Source: Opisthorchis felineus (lineage: Eukaryota; Platyhelminthes; Trematoda; Opisthorchiida; Opisthorchiidae). Taken from it: a stretch of 64,000 bases of DNA. The first letter of the stretch is position 1. Each line of letters opens with the position of its first letter. Made by a program: the position numbers and the translations under genes. The notes under the pieces were generated by a model that did no database searches, was not told the origin of the DNA, and saw only the letters and a program-made list of their open reading frames with translations. This document shows positions 63,032 through 64,000 of the stretch, piece by piece. The DNA is taken from positions 390,363 to 454,362 of the forward strand of contig SJOL01009743.1 of the NCBI GenBank assembly GCA_004794785.1, in the 5' to 3' direction.

Positions 63032-63445
63032 CTAGGGGCAAGAAATTTTCCTTAACTGCCGCTTACACAGATTCACTAGATGGGCACTGTCTTAAGGTTT
63101 TTGTTTGACCTCAGATTAGGCTGTTTTTCGGTTGGCTTCTTCTGTACACAGCGCTGTGACCCGATCAAACTGTCGTGAGACATTGCCAGCTTATACCAAC
63201 TTAGAATGGGTGGAGGAGTAGTTTAAGATGGCATCTGTTTCCGTTGGTTTCTAGTTAATGGTAGTTTTTAAAAAAATAGTTTTCCATCACTCTTATGTAC
63301 CATGCAATTCAAACAGTGCAGTGTGTCTGAGGTGGACTCATTTCTATGCTAAATTCTATGGAAAATCAACGCAGTGATGAACGCGTACAAATCATTGGCC
63401 TAGTCACGTGTGATATGTCGTCTGAATAACGCAAATTAAATCTCG

Positions 63446-63938
63446 GTGAACAGTTATATCAAACCAAAGCCTTCAATTCGAAGGACTTTGCATGAGTATT
63501 TTCCAAAACCGAAAATAATTGAGACTCCATTGCTAGAAGTTTTTTTTGACAGCACGCAATCTTGTCGAAAGCAAAGTGATCAAGATTTAAGCATGCTTTT
63601 ATGCCCTCAAACATTTCATGTACTGGAAGCTGGGCTCATACCTGCAGCGCTGTATCCACCCGTAACAACCACTCGAATATTGTCAAAGTGTGCGCATTAG
63701 GAACATTGGTGTACATCAAGTTAACCCCAAAACATGCCAGAACACCCTCCACCTACAAGGGGAATCCTGTGACTACGTCAGCAAAGCTCTAGGGGTTCCT
63801 TATGTGCTGAGCCGATTCCCCCTGAATGATTCTAGAAGTCACCCTGAGAATCTTGTTAGTACATGCGGTGGCGAACATATGCCATCTGCCATCAGTATAA
63901 TTGGAATATCTTGGTGGTGGAATTTCGGCAGTCCTTAA
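63446..63938 (+). pseudogene. Coding-looking pair of frames, possibly a broken element
   Basis: Two plus-strand frames meet at about 63690-63700. The first (PKIIETPLLEVFFDSTQS, then LLCPQTFHVLEAGLIPAALY) ends in a stop; the second, in another frame, continues (TCQNTLHLQGESCDYVSKAL, then VLSRFPLNDSRSHPENLVST). Both are protein-like and a single frameshift would join them. No domain is recognised. The minus strand is also partly open. It could be a decayed transposon end rather than a host gene. Confidence 0.25.
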
Positions 63939-64000
63939 AGTTGTGCCTAGACTGTACTTTTCTGATACATCCGACACCTAATGCCTTATCCACATATGGG

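Overview
This window is eukaryotic, gene-poor and repeat-bearing. It has no operons, no closely packed reading frames and no long uninterrupted frame: the longest open stretch is about 150 codons. At roughly 42% GC by eye, a simple stop-codon estimate gives about the same longest frame for random DNA across six frames of 64 kb, so frame length alone proves nothing here. Everything called coding below rests on composition, motif or splice-like borders. There are two assembly breaks: 71 N at 43254-43324 inside an AT repeat, and one N at 50235 between a C run and an A run. The tRNA-derived SINE-like repeats, a fold-back repeat and a decayed zinc-finger non-LTR retrotransposon suggest intergenic or intronic DNA of an animal with a large genome. 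A flatworm (digenean fluke) would fit the R2-like element, moderate GC and one possible 47-base intron, but that is an inference of low confidence.

Layout. 1-3300: a possible exon (minus), one family A SINE and two copies of fold-back family C. 3300-18100: mostly featureless, with hairpins, two family B SINEs (10.6 and 15.8 kb) and a family C copy at 17.3 kb with an 18-bp perfect inverted repeat. 18-31 kb: two TGACGTCA sites close together, a tRNA-like SINE head at 24.9 kb, two adjacent coding-looking frames on the minus strand at 28.3-28.9 kb, and a family C arm at 30.9 kb. 36.3-37.4 kb: the clearest protein-derived feature, the broken N-terminal part of an R2-like LINE with two C2H2 zinc fingers. 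41-50 kb: short tandem repeats, the two gaps, another tRNA-like repeat (42.8 kb), a coding-looking frame (44.2 kb) and two family A SINEs. 52-57 kb: more family B. 59.6-64 kb: several exon-like frames (59.6, 62.5, 63.0 and 63.5-63.9 kb) and an ATT microsatellite.

No complete gene can be assembled from the window. The exon-like frames could belong to one or more genes with long introns, or be chance or relic sequence; transcript data would decide. I found no CRISPR array, rRNA, convincing intact tRNA gene, prokaryotic mobile element, viral gene or toxin gene.
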